Shown: in pieces, positions 7,179 through 14,137 of the stretch
Layout: each line of letters opens with the position of its first letter
Position numbering within the stretch: the first letter of the stretch is position 1
NCBI GenBank assembly: GCA_046349395.1
Contig: JAXMCK010000012.1
Span: 1-20,726 of the forward strand
Direction: 5' to 3'
Length of the DNA: 20,726 nt
Origin: JAXMCK01 sp046349395
Lineage (GTDB): Bacteria > Pseudomonadota > Alphaproteobacteria > Geminicoccales > Geminicoccaceae
Position numbers and translations under genes: made by a program
Notes under the pieces: model-generated
The model's database searches: none
The model's input: the letters and a program-made list of their open reading frames with translations, nothing else
Told to the model about the DNA's origin: nothing

Positions 7179-7697
7179 ATGGGCAAGATCTCGTCGACCG
7201 GCGCGGCCGCACTGGTCTTTGTCGTGACAGCCATTGCTACCGCCGACGCCAACGACCGGTCGGTGCGGGCGGTGATGATCCCGCCCTCGGCCTGCGAAGC
7301 GCCGGCAACGACGACCGCCAAGCTGAGCGCCGCGGGCTGGACCGTGCAGAACGGCGACAGTGCCGCCTTCATCTGCCCGTTGCCGATCAACAATATCGAA
7401 CTCGGCGGCACGACGGACGACGCCGACATCTCGAAATTCCGCGCCCACTATCGCGACTCGGACGGCCTCGGCACCGTCAACTCGGTCGAGGTGATCCTCA
7501 TCCAGCACCGTGTGGGCCCGTTCGTGCAGACCGGTATCTGCGGGGCGACCCTGGCACCCTCGACCACCGATTTCACCTCGTCGACGGTCCCCTGCGTCCA
7601 CGACGTGGCGTCAGGCGGCAGATTCTATCAGTTCTTCGTGCGGCTGAAGTCCGGCCCGGCCGGGTCGGCCAGTTTCCTCGGCATCGACTTCCCCTGA
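7179..7697 (+). CDS. Small exported four-cysteine protein, paralogue 1 of tandem family
   Basis: A 172-residue protein of unknown function. Residues 1-24 are a Sec-type signal peptide ending TADA, so the mature protein begins NDRSVRAVMIPPSAC in the periplasm or outside the cell. Four cysteines (39, 66, 121, 139) sit at the same places in all four copies and probably make two disulfides. Shared blocks are CPLPINNIELG (66-76), DISKFRAHYRDSDG (83-96), LAPSTTDFTSSTVPCVHDVASGG (125-147) and a final LGIDFP. The predicted fold is mostly beta. No catalytic motif is visible. An IS630 element lies in its leader, about 96 bp before the start, and may have removed or replaced its native promoter. The call as a real gene is firm; the function is not known. 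Confidence 0.82.
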   Translation: MGKISSTGAAALVFVVTAIATADANDRSVRAVMIPPSACEAPATTTAKLSAAGWTVQNGDSAAFICPLPINNIELGGTTDDADISKFRAHYRDSDGLGTVNSVEVILIQHRVGPFVQTGICGATLAPSTTDFTSSTVPCVHDVASGGRFYQFFVRLKSGPAGSASFLGIDFP

Positions 7698-7935
7698 GCG
7701 GGCGGCGACTCGGTACGCCTTTCGCTCCACCCGCGAAGGTGGTCGGGCTCCCGGAGCAGGGCCGTCGGTCACGAGCGGCGGTCCCCTGCCATCACATCAT
7801 TTGTGCGTCGAGGCCGAGCCAAGCGGTTGAGCTTTTCACCTTTCTCTTCGCGTATACTCATCGCTTCATGATCCGATCGACAACCTTCTACAGCATGCCC
7901 TACGATCATTCGTCATCTCTGGCAGGAGATCTCGT
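7698..7935. other. Intergenic spacer between paralogues 1 and 2
   Basis: This 238-bp spacer has no gene. Towards its end is a TATACT (7853-7858), with TTGAGC 20 bp before it. The spacing is too long for a confident housekeeping promoter. It may still drive paralogue 2, whose long leader suggests separate transcription. Confidence 0.4.
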
Positions 7936-8448
7936 ATGGGCAGGTTCTCGTGGATCGGTGCGGCCGCACTCGTTCTGGCCACATCAGCCGCCGCCGAAGC
8001 GAGCGACCGCTCCGTGCAGGCCGTCATGATCCCGCCGATGGCGTGCCAGCCGATCCGCAACGCCGGTGCGGAGCTGGTCCTCACCTCCTGGATCGCCCGG
8101 GCCGGCGCCTCCGCCGACCTCGTCTGTCCCGTACCGTTCAACAATATCGAGCTCGGCACCCCGTCGGCCGACAACGACCTGACCAGCTTCCGCATCCACT
8201 ACAGCGACTCGGACGGGACTGGGACTGCAGCCAAGGTGTCGGTCAGCTTCTATCGCTTCAACAACAGCTCCTTCAGCGTGCGCTTCCTCTGCTCCAGGAA
8301 TCTGGCACCGGCAACGACCGCGCTCACGGCGACGACCGTCCCCTGCGTCGAGGACGTGGCGACCGCCGGCACGTTCTATGCCTTCCTGGTGCAGTTGACC
8401 TCGCCACCGAACGGGATCGTGACCTTCCGGGGCATCGACTTCCCCTAG
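7936..8448 (+). CDS. Small exported four-cysteine protein, paralogue 2 of tandem family
   Basis: 170 residues with signal peptide MGRFSWIGAAALVLATSAAA and probable cleavage before SDRSVQAVMIPP. Cysteines are at 37, 64, 119 and 137, as in the other copies. The conserved blocks are CPVPFNNIELG, DLTSFRIHYSDSDG, NLAPATTALTATTVPCVEDVA and the terminal RGIDFP. It differs from copy 1 mainly in the variable segments between the second and third cysteines (FYRFNNSSFSVRF) and near the C-terminus. This pattern suggests surface loops under diversification on a fixed disulfide frame. Function unknown. The start is supported by the GGCAGGAGA block 6 nt upstream. Confidence 0.82.
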   Translation: MGRFSWIGAAALVLATSAAAEASDRSVQAVMIPPMACQPIRNAGAELVLTSWIARAGASADLVCPVPFNNIELGTPSADNDLTSFRIHYSDSDGTGTAAKVSVSFYRFNNSSFSVRFLCSRNLAPATTALTATTVPCVEDVATAGTFYAFLVQLTSPPNGIVTFRGIDFP

Positions 8449-8555
8449 GCCTAAGGCGCCGACCGCGAAAACGGAGAGCGCCGGCAGCGGCTGACTATCC
8501 TGCGTAGGCTCGTCTCCAAGCTCGAACATCACGATCACAGGTGAAACCCGCGTTA

Positions 8556-8569
8556 GCCGAATAGTTGAA
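8556..8569 (+). repeat. 14-mer upstream motif shared by paralogues 1 and 3
   Basis: GCCGAATAGTTGAA occurs here, 103 nt before the GTG of paralogue 3. It also occurs at 6025-6038, left of the IS630 element. With the element and one TA copy removed, the second occurrence lies 105 nt before the ATG of paralogue 1. It could be an activator site or an upstream promoter element, or simply common ancestry of the leaders. Confidence 0.6.
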
Positions 8570-8574
8570 CGTCG

Positions 8575-8603
8575 TTCGACTGCGCAACCACTTATCGTAT
8601 ACG
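8575..8603 (+). promoter_or_regulatory. Candidate sigma-70-like promoter of paralogue 3
   Basis: TTCGAC (8575-8580) and TATACG (8598-8603) are 17 bp apart, the preferred spacing of housekeeping promoters. Transcription would begin near 8610, leaving a leader of about 60 nt before the GTG. Both boxes deviate from consensus, so this is tentative. Confidence 0.3.
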
Positions 8604-8672
8604 CCAGAATACTCTCGACGCGCTGTCCCGTTTCTAGTAGCGATTTTCGACTTTGAGGGCAGGAGACAGCAA

Positions 8673-9194
8673 GTGAAGAAGCTCTTGGCGACGAGTGCGC
8701 TCGCGGCGATCCTCGCCGCCGGCACCGCCACGACCACGCAGGCGAACGACCGCTCGTTGAAGGCGACCATGATCCCCGCCTCGGCCTGTACACTCGCGCC
8801 CGGCTCATCGGCACAGCTGTTGTTCGGCGTGTGGACCGCGTCCGCCGGCGAGGTAGTGATCGAGTGCCCCTTGCCGCTCAACAACATCGAGATGGGCACC
8901 ACGGGCACGGACAACGACATCAGCAAGTTCCGTATCCACTATCAGGACTCCGACGCCGCTGCGAGTTCGGTTCTGATGAATGTAAGTCTCTACAAGATAA
9001 CGGCCGTGCCGAGGAGCAATTCGCTCGTCTGCCAGGCGAATCTCGCCCCGACCACGACGTCGTTCACGACGACGACGGTGCCGTGTGTCCACGACGTGGC
9101 GTCGGGAGGTGCCTTCTACACGTTCAGGATATCTATGCTCGTGTCGCCGAACTCGGGCAACTCGGCCTCTTTCATCGGCATCGACTTTCCCTGA
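8673..9194 (+). CDS. Small exported four-cysteine protein, paralogue 3 of tandem family
   Basis: The product is 173 residues from a GTG start. The GTG is chosen because the shared GGCAGGAGA block lies 6 nt upstream and because it places a normal signal peptide at the N-terminus (MKKLLATSALAAILAAGTAT, cleaved near TTQA-NDRS). Starting at the upstream ATG (8565) would bury the signal peptide behind 36 residues. Cysteines are at 39, 65, 120 and 138. Conserved blocks are CPLPLNNIEMG, NDISKFRIHYQDSD, NLAPTTTSFTTTTVPCVHDVASGG and the terminal IGIDFP. It is the same family as its neighbours, with variable middle and C-terminal segments. Function unknown; exported. Confidence 0.82.
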   Translation: MKKLLATSALAAILAAGTATTTQANDRSLKATMIPASACTLAPGSSAQLLFGVWTASAGEVVIECPLPLNNIEMGTTGTDNDISKFRIHYQDSDAAASSVLMNVSLYKITAVPRSNSLVCQANLAPTTTSFTTTTVPCVHDVASGGAFYTFRISMLVSPNSGNSASFIGIDFP

Positions 9195-9314
9195 TCGGCC
9201 GCCGCCAGTTCACGCACGCCCATCGCCGCGGGCGCTTGCCGCCCGCTCTCGAACCCTGCACTCTCCTGACCGGTGCGGCGCCTCGGCAGGCGATCCGACG
9301 TAAGGGAGGTGGCA

Positions 9315-9725
9315 ATGGCGAAAGTAATCGGCGGTTGTCTCTGCGGGGCGGTCAGGTACGAGGCGGTGGGGGAGCCGGCGGCGGTGGTCGCGTGCCACTG
9401 CAAGACCTGCCAGAAGTACACGGGCTCGGCCTTCTCGCTCAATCTGGGCCTGCCCAGCGAGGCCGTGACGGTCACCGGCGAGGCGCTCGCCATCTACGAG
9501 GACCGCAGCGGCGCCAGCGGCAAGCCGTTCACCCGCGGCTATTGCGGGCGTTGCGGCTCGCCGATCTTCGGCCGCGGCGAGGCCTATGCGGGCATGACCT
9601 TCCTCAAGGCCGGCACGCTCGACGACGCCTCCTGGGTCCAGCCGACCATGCACATCTGGACCGCCGAGAAGCAGCCCTGGGTCGTCATCGACGAGGACGT
9701 GAAGCAGGTCCCAGGCAACCCATGA
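9315..9725 (+). CDS. GFA/CENP-V family zinc-binding protein
   Basis: A 136-residue protein of the glutathione-dependent formaldehyde-activating (GFA) fold. The zinc ligands are visible: C8 and C10 in GGCLCGAVRYE, C27, C29 and C32 in ACHCKTCQKYTG, and C77 and C80 in YCGRCGSPIF. Length and layout are typical of single-domain GFA proteins. Some members bind glutathione or help detoxify small electrophiles, but most are uncharacterised, so substrate and reaction here are unknown. The start at ATG 9315 has a GGGAGG site 7 nt upstream. It lies inside the array of exported paralogues on the same strand. Unlike them it has no signal peptide and should stay in the cytoplasm. Confidence 0.9.
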   Translation: MAKVIGGCLCGAVRYEAVGEPAAVVACHCKTCQKYTGSAFSLNLGLPSEAVTVTGEALAIYEDRSGASGKPFTRGYCGRCGSPIFGRGEAYAGMTFLKAGTLDDASWVQPTMHIWTAEKQPWVVIDEDVKQVPGNP

Positions 9726-9815
9726 CGCGCGCCGGCGGCCGGCGATGCCAGGGCGCGTGTGCGGGTCGTGGATGATGGCCATGACGTGATGCCCTTCCCG
9801 GGCGGGAGAAAGAGC

Positions 9816-10337
9816 ATGCGCAAGTTCTTGCCGGCCGGCGCGGCCGCGATGGTCTTATGGGCGACCGGCACGGTGCCATCCGAGGCGAACGACCGCTCCG
9901 TGCAAGGGGTGGCGATCCCCGCTTCCGCCTGCCAGTTGGCCGACGACAGCACCGCCACCTTGAACGCCACCGTGGGCTGGATCGTCCGCAACGGTGTGAC
10001 GGCCAAGGTCCTCTGCCCCGTACCGATCAACCATATCGAGCTCGGTGGCACGACCAACGACAACGACATGTCCAAGTTTCGGATCCACTTCACCGACTCG
10101 GACGGTGTCGGGACCGGAAGCATCGTGAAGGTCTTCCTCCTGCGTCACACCTCGGTGCCTCTCGGCACGACGGAGGTCTGTCGAAAGGAATTGGCGCCGG
10201 CGACCACGAGCACGACGTCGACGATCGTCCCTTGTGTCCACGACATCATGTCCGGCGGCATGTTCTACGAGTTCGCGGTCGTCCTGCATGCCGCACCGGG
10301 CGGCTATGCCTTCTTTCTGGGACTCGACTTCCCCTGA
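9816..10337 (+). CDS. Small exported four-cysteine protein, paralogue 4 of tandem family
   Basis: 173 residues from ATG 9816, with GGCGGGAGA 6 nt upstream. The signal peptide is MRKFLPAGAAAMVLWATGTV, cleaved near PSEA-NDRS. Cysteines are at 39, 67, 122 and 140. Conserved blocks are IPASAC, CPVPINHIELGGTTNDND, SKFRIHFTDSDGVGTG, ELAPATTSTTSTIVPCVHDI and a final LGLDFP; in the other copies this ending is GIDFP. The overall pattern with copy 1 (GGTT, DGxGT) suggests these two are close relatives. It follows the GFA gene by 90 bp. Function unknown; exported. Confidence 0.82.
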   Translation: MRKFLPAGAAAMVLWATGTVPSEANDRSVQGVAIPASACQLADDSTATLNATVGWIVRNGVTAKVLCPVPINHIELGGTTNDNDMSKFRIHFTDSDGVGTGSIVKVFLLRHTSVPLGTTEVCRKELAPATTSTTSTIVPCVHDIMSGGMFYEFAVVLHAAPGGYAFFLGLDFP

Positions 10338-10375
10338 CAGAATCTCGTCGGCAGGCACTGTGGAGCCGGCAAGGA

Positions 10376-10413
10376 AGGATCTTGATCCTAGATTGATCTA
10401 GGATTATGATCCT
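10376..10413. promoter_or_regulatory. Nested palindromes over a start codon, likely operator
   Basis: Three overlapping inverted repeats are packed in 38 bp. AGGATC (10376-10381) pairs with GATCCT (10384-10389). ATCCTAGA (10385-10392) pairs with TCTAGGAT (10397-10404). AGGAT (10400-10404) pairs with ATCCT (10409-10413). The last pair encloses the ATG at 10406. Regularly alternating half-sites of this sort are typical of operators for dimeric repressors. The downstream gene encodes a possible DNA-binding protein, so self-control is plausible. Confidence 0.5.
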
Positions 10414-11077
10414 CGTCATGCCTCGCTCCCGTCCCGCCCCCTTTCCGACCCGGCCCGTGGTCGCCGGCCGCAGGGCCGCGGCGATGCGCCGGGTCGCGAC
10501 GGGACAGGATCCGGTGGCTGCCGCCAGGGCAGTCGGGCTCTCCGAGGACGAGGTCCGCTCGATGCTGGCCGACGGCAATGTCGGCCGGGTGCTCGCCACG
10601 TGGCGCGACCTGCTCTCGCTGGCCGACACGGTACGCCTCCACCTCGTGCGCTTCCTCAGCATGTTCGTGGTGCTCGAAGCCGTCGAGGAGCGCGAGCCCC
10701 GGGTAGCCGCATGGTTCTTTTCCGAGAGCCAGCGCGGCCGCGACCCGTTCGAGGTCCTGGCTCGTTCGGTGGTGCGCATGCTGACGCGCCGCCCGGCCGC
10801 TCCACCCACAAGGCCGCTGCCGCCGGCCCCGCGCGGCGAGTGCGATCCCATGTCGGACGCCTACGCCGCCCGCGCCCGCCTGCGGGTCGTGGCGATGTTG
10901 CGCATGCGCGTGATCGAGCAGATAGCGTCCCGCCGCGCCGACCTGCTGGAAGAATTGGGCCACGACCCCACAGAGCCGGTGCCCGCCGCCCTCGATTGGC
11001 TGCCCGGCCTCGAGCTCCCGCCGATGCCGGTCGCTCCCCTCGTGACGCCCGTGCCGGAGCCACGCGCCGGCCCTTAG
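10406..11077 (+). CDS. Unrecognised Arg/Ala-rich protein, possible DNA-binding regulator
   Basis: 223 residues from ATG 10406; MPRSRP at 10418 is an equally good start and would move the palindromes fully upstream. The N-terminus (about 20-55) is basic and resembles a helix-turn-helix: RRAAAMRRVATGQDPVAAAR followed by AVGLSEDEVRSMLADG. The centre is helical (LATWRDLLSLADTVRLHLV, RFLSMFVVLEAVEEREPRVA), and a second helical region (YAARARLRVVAMLRMRVIEQ) precedes a Pro-rich tail. No signal peptide or membrane segment is certain. I do not recognise the family. Its position between exported paralogues and the palindrome cluster at its start make a local regulator plausible, but that is inference. 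Confidence 0.55.
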   Translation: MILVMPRSRPAPFPTRPVVAGRRAAAMRRVATGQDPVAAARAVGLSEDEVRSMLADGNVGRVLATWRDLLSLADTVRLHLVRFLSMFVVLEAVEEREPRVAAWFFSESQRGRDPFEVLARSVVRMLTRRPAAPPTRPLPPAPRGECDPMSDAYAARARLRVVAMLRMRVIEQIASRRADLLEELGHDPTEPVPAALDWLPGLELPPMPVAPLVTPVPEPRAGP

Positions 11078-11340
11078 GCGCTGCCCGCCCGACGCCACCC
11101 TCGGACCTCCTCCTGCCTTCCCTGCACCAGCCTCCAGCCGATCGATGGCTGCCGGGGCCGATCCCGATTCCACCCTCCTCAACTCGCCGGTCGGGCACGA
11201 GAGAGCGCGGTGCGCGTCCCCGCCTCATGACACCCTGTTTCAGCCGTCCGACACGGCGGCGAAACGAACCCCGGGCACCCAAGAGGTCGAACACGAGCAA
11301 CGGACCGGCGCCGTCGTACCTGCCGGAGGAGACATCGATC

Positions 11341-11868
11341 ATGAGGAAGCTCTATTCGACCGTCCTGGCCGCCGGTATCGGCCTCGCCGCCGTCGCGGCG
11401 GCCCGCCCCGCGGCGGCCGTCGTCTGGGTCACCACGCATATCGGGCAGGAATGCGTGCAGCTCGGCACCACCACGCCGGCGATCCGCTCCGCCATCAAGG
11501 GTGCCTACAACAACGCGACCAGCCAGGTGACCTGGGCTTGTCCGCTCAACAACGACTATCTCGGCCTCGCCAACAGCGGCAATTACTTCAATTCCGCTTA
11601 TTGGTGGGCGGTCGTCGACGACGTCAGCGGTGCCGACAACATCACCTGTCGCATCGATGTCTGCAACGACACCGGGGTTTGTTCGAGCGGGCCGCAACGC
11701 TCGACGTCGGGGACGGGCAGCAACTTGCTGATCTCGACCGTGGCCGGGTCCTCCGCGACGACTCTGCAGCCCTACACCAACTCGGCACGCCTGATTTGCA
11801 CGATCCCCGCGCGCGTCGGCACGACCGGCCGCTCGGGTATCCAGAAATACACGCTCTACCGCTTCTGA
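11341..11868 (+). CDS. Exported six-cysteine protein, possible distant relative of the array
   Basis: 175 residues from ATG 11341, with GGAGGAGA 8 nt upstream. A clear signal peptide (MRKLYSTVLAAGIGLAAVAA) ends near RPAAA, and the mature part begins VVWVTTHIGQEC. It has six cysteines (38, 67, 103, 108, 114, 153). The first two, in IGQEC and VTWACPLNND, align with the first two of the tandem paralogues (SAC and CPLPINN), and size and topology agree. It lacks the TTVPCVHD block and the G[IL]DFP end. It is aromatic-rich (YFNSAYWWAV) and ends YTLYRF. Function unknown. Relationship to the array is inferred from the cysteine pattern only. Confidence 0.75.
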   Translation: MRKLYSTVLAAGIGLAAVAAARPAAAVVWVTTHIGQECVQLGTTTPAIRSAIKGAYNNATSQVTWACPLNNDYLGLANSGNYFNSAYWWAVVDDVSGADNITCRIDVCNDTGVCSSGPQRSTSGTGSNLLISTVAGSSATTLQPYTNSARLICTIPARVGTTGRSGIQKYTLYRF

Positions 11869-11896
11869 TCCCTTCCTCGGTGACCCGAGGGGGCGC

Positions 11897-11919
11897 GGGG
11901 GAGCGCGGTGCGCTCCCCC
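11897..11919. terminator. Perfect GC-rich hairpin between convergent genes
   Basis: GGGGGAGCGC (11897-11906) and GCGCTCCCCC (11910-11919) form a perfect 10-bp stem with a 3-nt loop, 28 bp after the stop of the exported six-cysteine protein gene. It lies between that plus-strand gene and the minus-strand GMC oxidoreductase gene. It could end transcription from both sides. There is no long T-run; a TTTCT follows on the plus strand. Confidence 0.65.
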
Positions 11920-11962
11920 GGTAGCTTTCTCGTGGCCTATCGGCCTTCGGCCTACATCAGGC

Positions 11963-13534
11963 CTAGATGCTCTTCTTCGCCATCTCGGTGGCGATGTAGT
12001 CGGCCTGGCGGATGGCCAGGGCGACGATGGTGAGGGTGGGGTTCTCGGCAGCACCGGTGGTGAACTGGCTGCCGTCGGAGACGAACAGGTTGGGGATGTC
12101 CCAGGTCTGGCCGTGGGCGTTGACGACACCGTCGCGCGCCTTGCCGCTCATGCGGTTGGTGCCGAGATTGTGGGTCGAGGGGTAGGGCGGGGTCTCGTAG
12201 ATCGAGGTCGCCCCGGCGGCGGCGTAGACGGCGGAGCCCTGCCGGAAGGCGTGGCTGCGCATGGCGATGTCGTTCGGGTGGTCGTCGAAGTGCACGTTCG
12301 GGATGGGCAGGCCGAACTTGTCCTTCTCGGTCGGGTGCAGGGTGACGCCGTTCTTTTCCTGCGGCATGTCCTCGCCGACCAGCCACATGCCGGCGATGTT
12401 CGAGTAGCCGTCCATCTTGCGGCTGAACTCGCGGCCCCAGGCGCCGGGGTCGAGGAAGGCGGCGAGGAAGGGCACACCCAGAGAGAGGGTCTCCATCTCG
12501 TAGCCGCCGGCGAAGCCGCGGGCCGGGTTGTGCTTGACCTCGTCCAGCACGATGCCGGCCATGGTGGTGCCGCGGTACATGTGCACCGGATCCGGGAACT
12601 CGGCATAGACCGAGCCCGTCATGTGCCGCATGTAGTTGCGACCCACCTGGCCCGAGCTGTTGGCCATGCCGTCCGGGAACTTGGAGCTGGCGGAGTTCAG
12701 AAGCAGGCGCGGGCTCTCGATCGAGTTGCCGGCGACGCAGACGATGCGGGCCTTCTGGACGTGCTGCACGCCGTCCTTGTCGGCGTAGAGCACGCCCGTC
12801 ACCTTGCCCGAGGCGTCGTGCTGGATCTGCAGTACCTGGCTGTTGGGCCGCACCTCCATCTTGCCGGTCTCCTCGCCGGCCGGGATCTCGGTGTAGAGCG
12901 TGCTCCACTTCGCACTCGACTTGCAGCCCTGGAAACAGAAGCCGATCTGCTGGCAGGAGGGGCGGTCGTTGCGCAGGCGGCTGTTGATGGCCATGCGGCC
13001 GGTGTGGACCTCCTGGTAGCCGACGCGCTTGGCACCCGTGTAGAGGACCTTGAAGTTGTTGTTGCCGGGCAGGCCCGGGATGCCGTTGGTGCGCGTGACG
13101 CCCATCTTGTTCTCGGCCGCCACATAGTAGGGCTCGAGGTCGGCCAGCGTGATCGGCCAGTCGAGAAGGTTGGCGCCGGCGATCTCGCCGTAGGTGGTGC
13201 GCGCCTTGAACTCGTAGTCGTGCAGGCGGAGCGAGGCGCCGGCCCAGTGCACGGTCGAGCCGCCGACGGTCTTGCAGATCCAGGCCGGCAGGTTCGGGAA
13301 GTTCTTGGCGACGCGCCAGTTGCCCGAGGTCGTGCGCTTGTCGAGCCAGGAGATCTTGACGAAGCTCTCCCACTCATTGTTCACGAACGTGTCGATGCTC
13401 TCGCGGCCGCCGGCCTCGAGGATGACCACGTCGATGCCCTTCTGGGCCAGCTCGTTGCCGAGCGTGCCGCCGCCCGCACCCGAGCCGACGATGACGACGA
13501 CACCGTCATTGTTGAGATCGTACTTCGCGACCAT
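11963..13534 (-). CDS. GMC-family FAD oxidoreductase (gluconate/sugar dehydrogenase large subunit type)
   Basis: 523 residues. The FAD-binding motif is VVIVGSGAGGGTLGNELA (about 13-30), with the ribose-binding glutamate in VVILEAGG (E40). GGSTVHWAGA (91-100) is the GMC flavin-contact block. H455 in STHNLGTNRM and N498 in GAAENPTLT fit the catalytic His and Asn. Three cysteines in PSCQQIGFCFQGC (194, 200, 204) match the site that binds an Fe-S cluster in FAD-dependent glucose and gluconate dehydrogenases. It lacks its own signal peptide. The gene 18 bp upstream encodes a Tat-exported small subunit, so the pair probably crosses the membrane as a complex. It oxidises a sugar, sugar acid or alcohol; the substrate is unknown. 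Confidence 0.9.
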   Translation of the reverse strand: MVAKYDLNNDGVVVIVGSGAGGGTLGNELAQKGIDVVILEAGGRESIDTFVNNEWESFVKISWLDKRTTSGNWRVAKNFPNLPAWICKTVGGSTVHWAGASLRLHDYEFKARTTYGEIAGANLLDWPITLADLEPYYVAAENKMGVTRTNGIPGLPGNNNFKVLYTGAKRVGYQEVHTGRMAINSRLRNDRPSCQQIGFCFQGCKSSAKWSTLYTEIPAGEETGKMEVRPNSQVLQIQHDASGKVTGVLYADKDGVQHVQKARIVCVAGNSIESPRLLLNSASSKFPDGMANSSGQVGRNYMRHMTGSVYAEFPDPVHMYRGTTMAGIVLDEVKHNPARGFAGGYEMETLSLGVPFLAAFLDPGAWGREFSRKMDGYSNIAGMWLVGEDMPQEKNGVTLHPTEKDKFGLPIPNVHFDDHPNDIAMRSHAFRQGSAVYAAAGATSIYETPPYPSTHNLGTNRMSGKARDGVVNAHGQTWDIPNLFVSDGSQFTTGAAENPTLTIVALAIRQADYIATEMAKKSI

Positions 13535-13552
13535 GATCTGTGCCTCCCCGCC

Positions 13553-14113
13553 TCAGCCCAGGAACGGTGCCGGGCTAGCTTCCTCGTCCGGTTGCATCGT
13601 CCAGCCCGCGTCCTGGAAGCCGCGGAAGAGGTAGCCGCCGTCCTGATAGGAGCTGCCCTGGTAGCCGAGGTCGGCCCAGACGTTCTGGTTGTTGTAGAGG
13701 GCCACGACCGTATGGCCGCGCACCGTCTGGAAGAACGGTGTCGTCTCCATGGTCTTCAGCACTTCGGTCTGGGTGCCGAGCGAGAGCTCGAGGAAGGGCA
13801 CGCCGAGCGCCCCGTCGAGCTGGGCGACGCCGTCCTTGACCAGCCCGGCGATGCTGCCGTCGGCCTTCGCCTTCTCGTCGAGGGCCTCGACCACCTCGGC
13901 ATAGTAGACATCGCCGAAGCGGTCGTGCGGGTAGAGCGCACGGGTCATCTTCAAGAGCACCTCGGCCTCGTGCTGGCCGAGGACGTTGAGGTCCATGGCC
14001 CAGCTCTTGTTGCTGGCGAGGATCGTCGTGGTCCCGCCCGCTGCGGCGACGACCGCGGCGGTGGTGGCGGCGGATTTGAGGAACTGCCGCCGGTCGAGGA
14101 TGCGCTTGCTCAC
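13553..14113 (-). CDS. Gluconate 2-dehydrogenase subunit 3 family protein, Tat-exported
   Basis: 186 residues. The N-terminus carries a twin-arginine signal, DRRQFLKSAATTAAVVAAAG (about 7-26). The mature part has the features of the gluconate dehydrogenase gamma/small subunit: FLELSLGTQTEVLKTMETTPFFQTVRGHTV, then NNQNVWADLGYQGSSYQDGGY. Such subunits escort the folded FAD subunit across the membrane and stabilise it. It is encoded directly before the GMC flavoprotein gene, 18 bp apart, so the two are one unit. No cytochrome c subunit gene follows, so the electron acceptor must be encoded elsewhere or be soluble. Confidence 0.9.
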   Translation of the reverse strand: MSKRILDRRQFLKSAATTAAVVAAAGGTTTILASNKSWAMDLNVLGQHEAEVLLKMTRALYPHDRFGDVYYAEVVEALDEKAKADGSIAGLVKDGVAQLDGALGVPFLELSLGTQTEVLKTMETTPFFQTVRGHTVVALYNNQNVWADLGYQGSSYQDGGYLFRGFQDAGWTMQPDEEASPAPFLG

Positions 14114-14137
14114 CCTAGCCCTCCCTGCATGAGCGCG

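Noticed and set aside
7827..7858. TTGAGC and TATACT as a promoter for paralogue 2
   Set aside because: The 20-bp spacing is longer than normal, and I see no matching pair at 16-18 bp.
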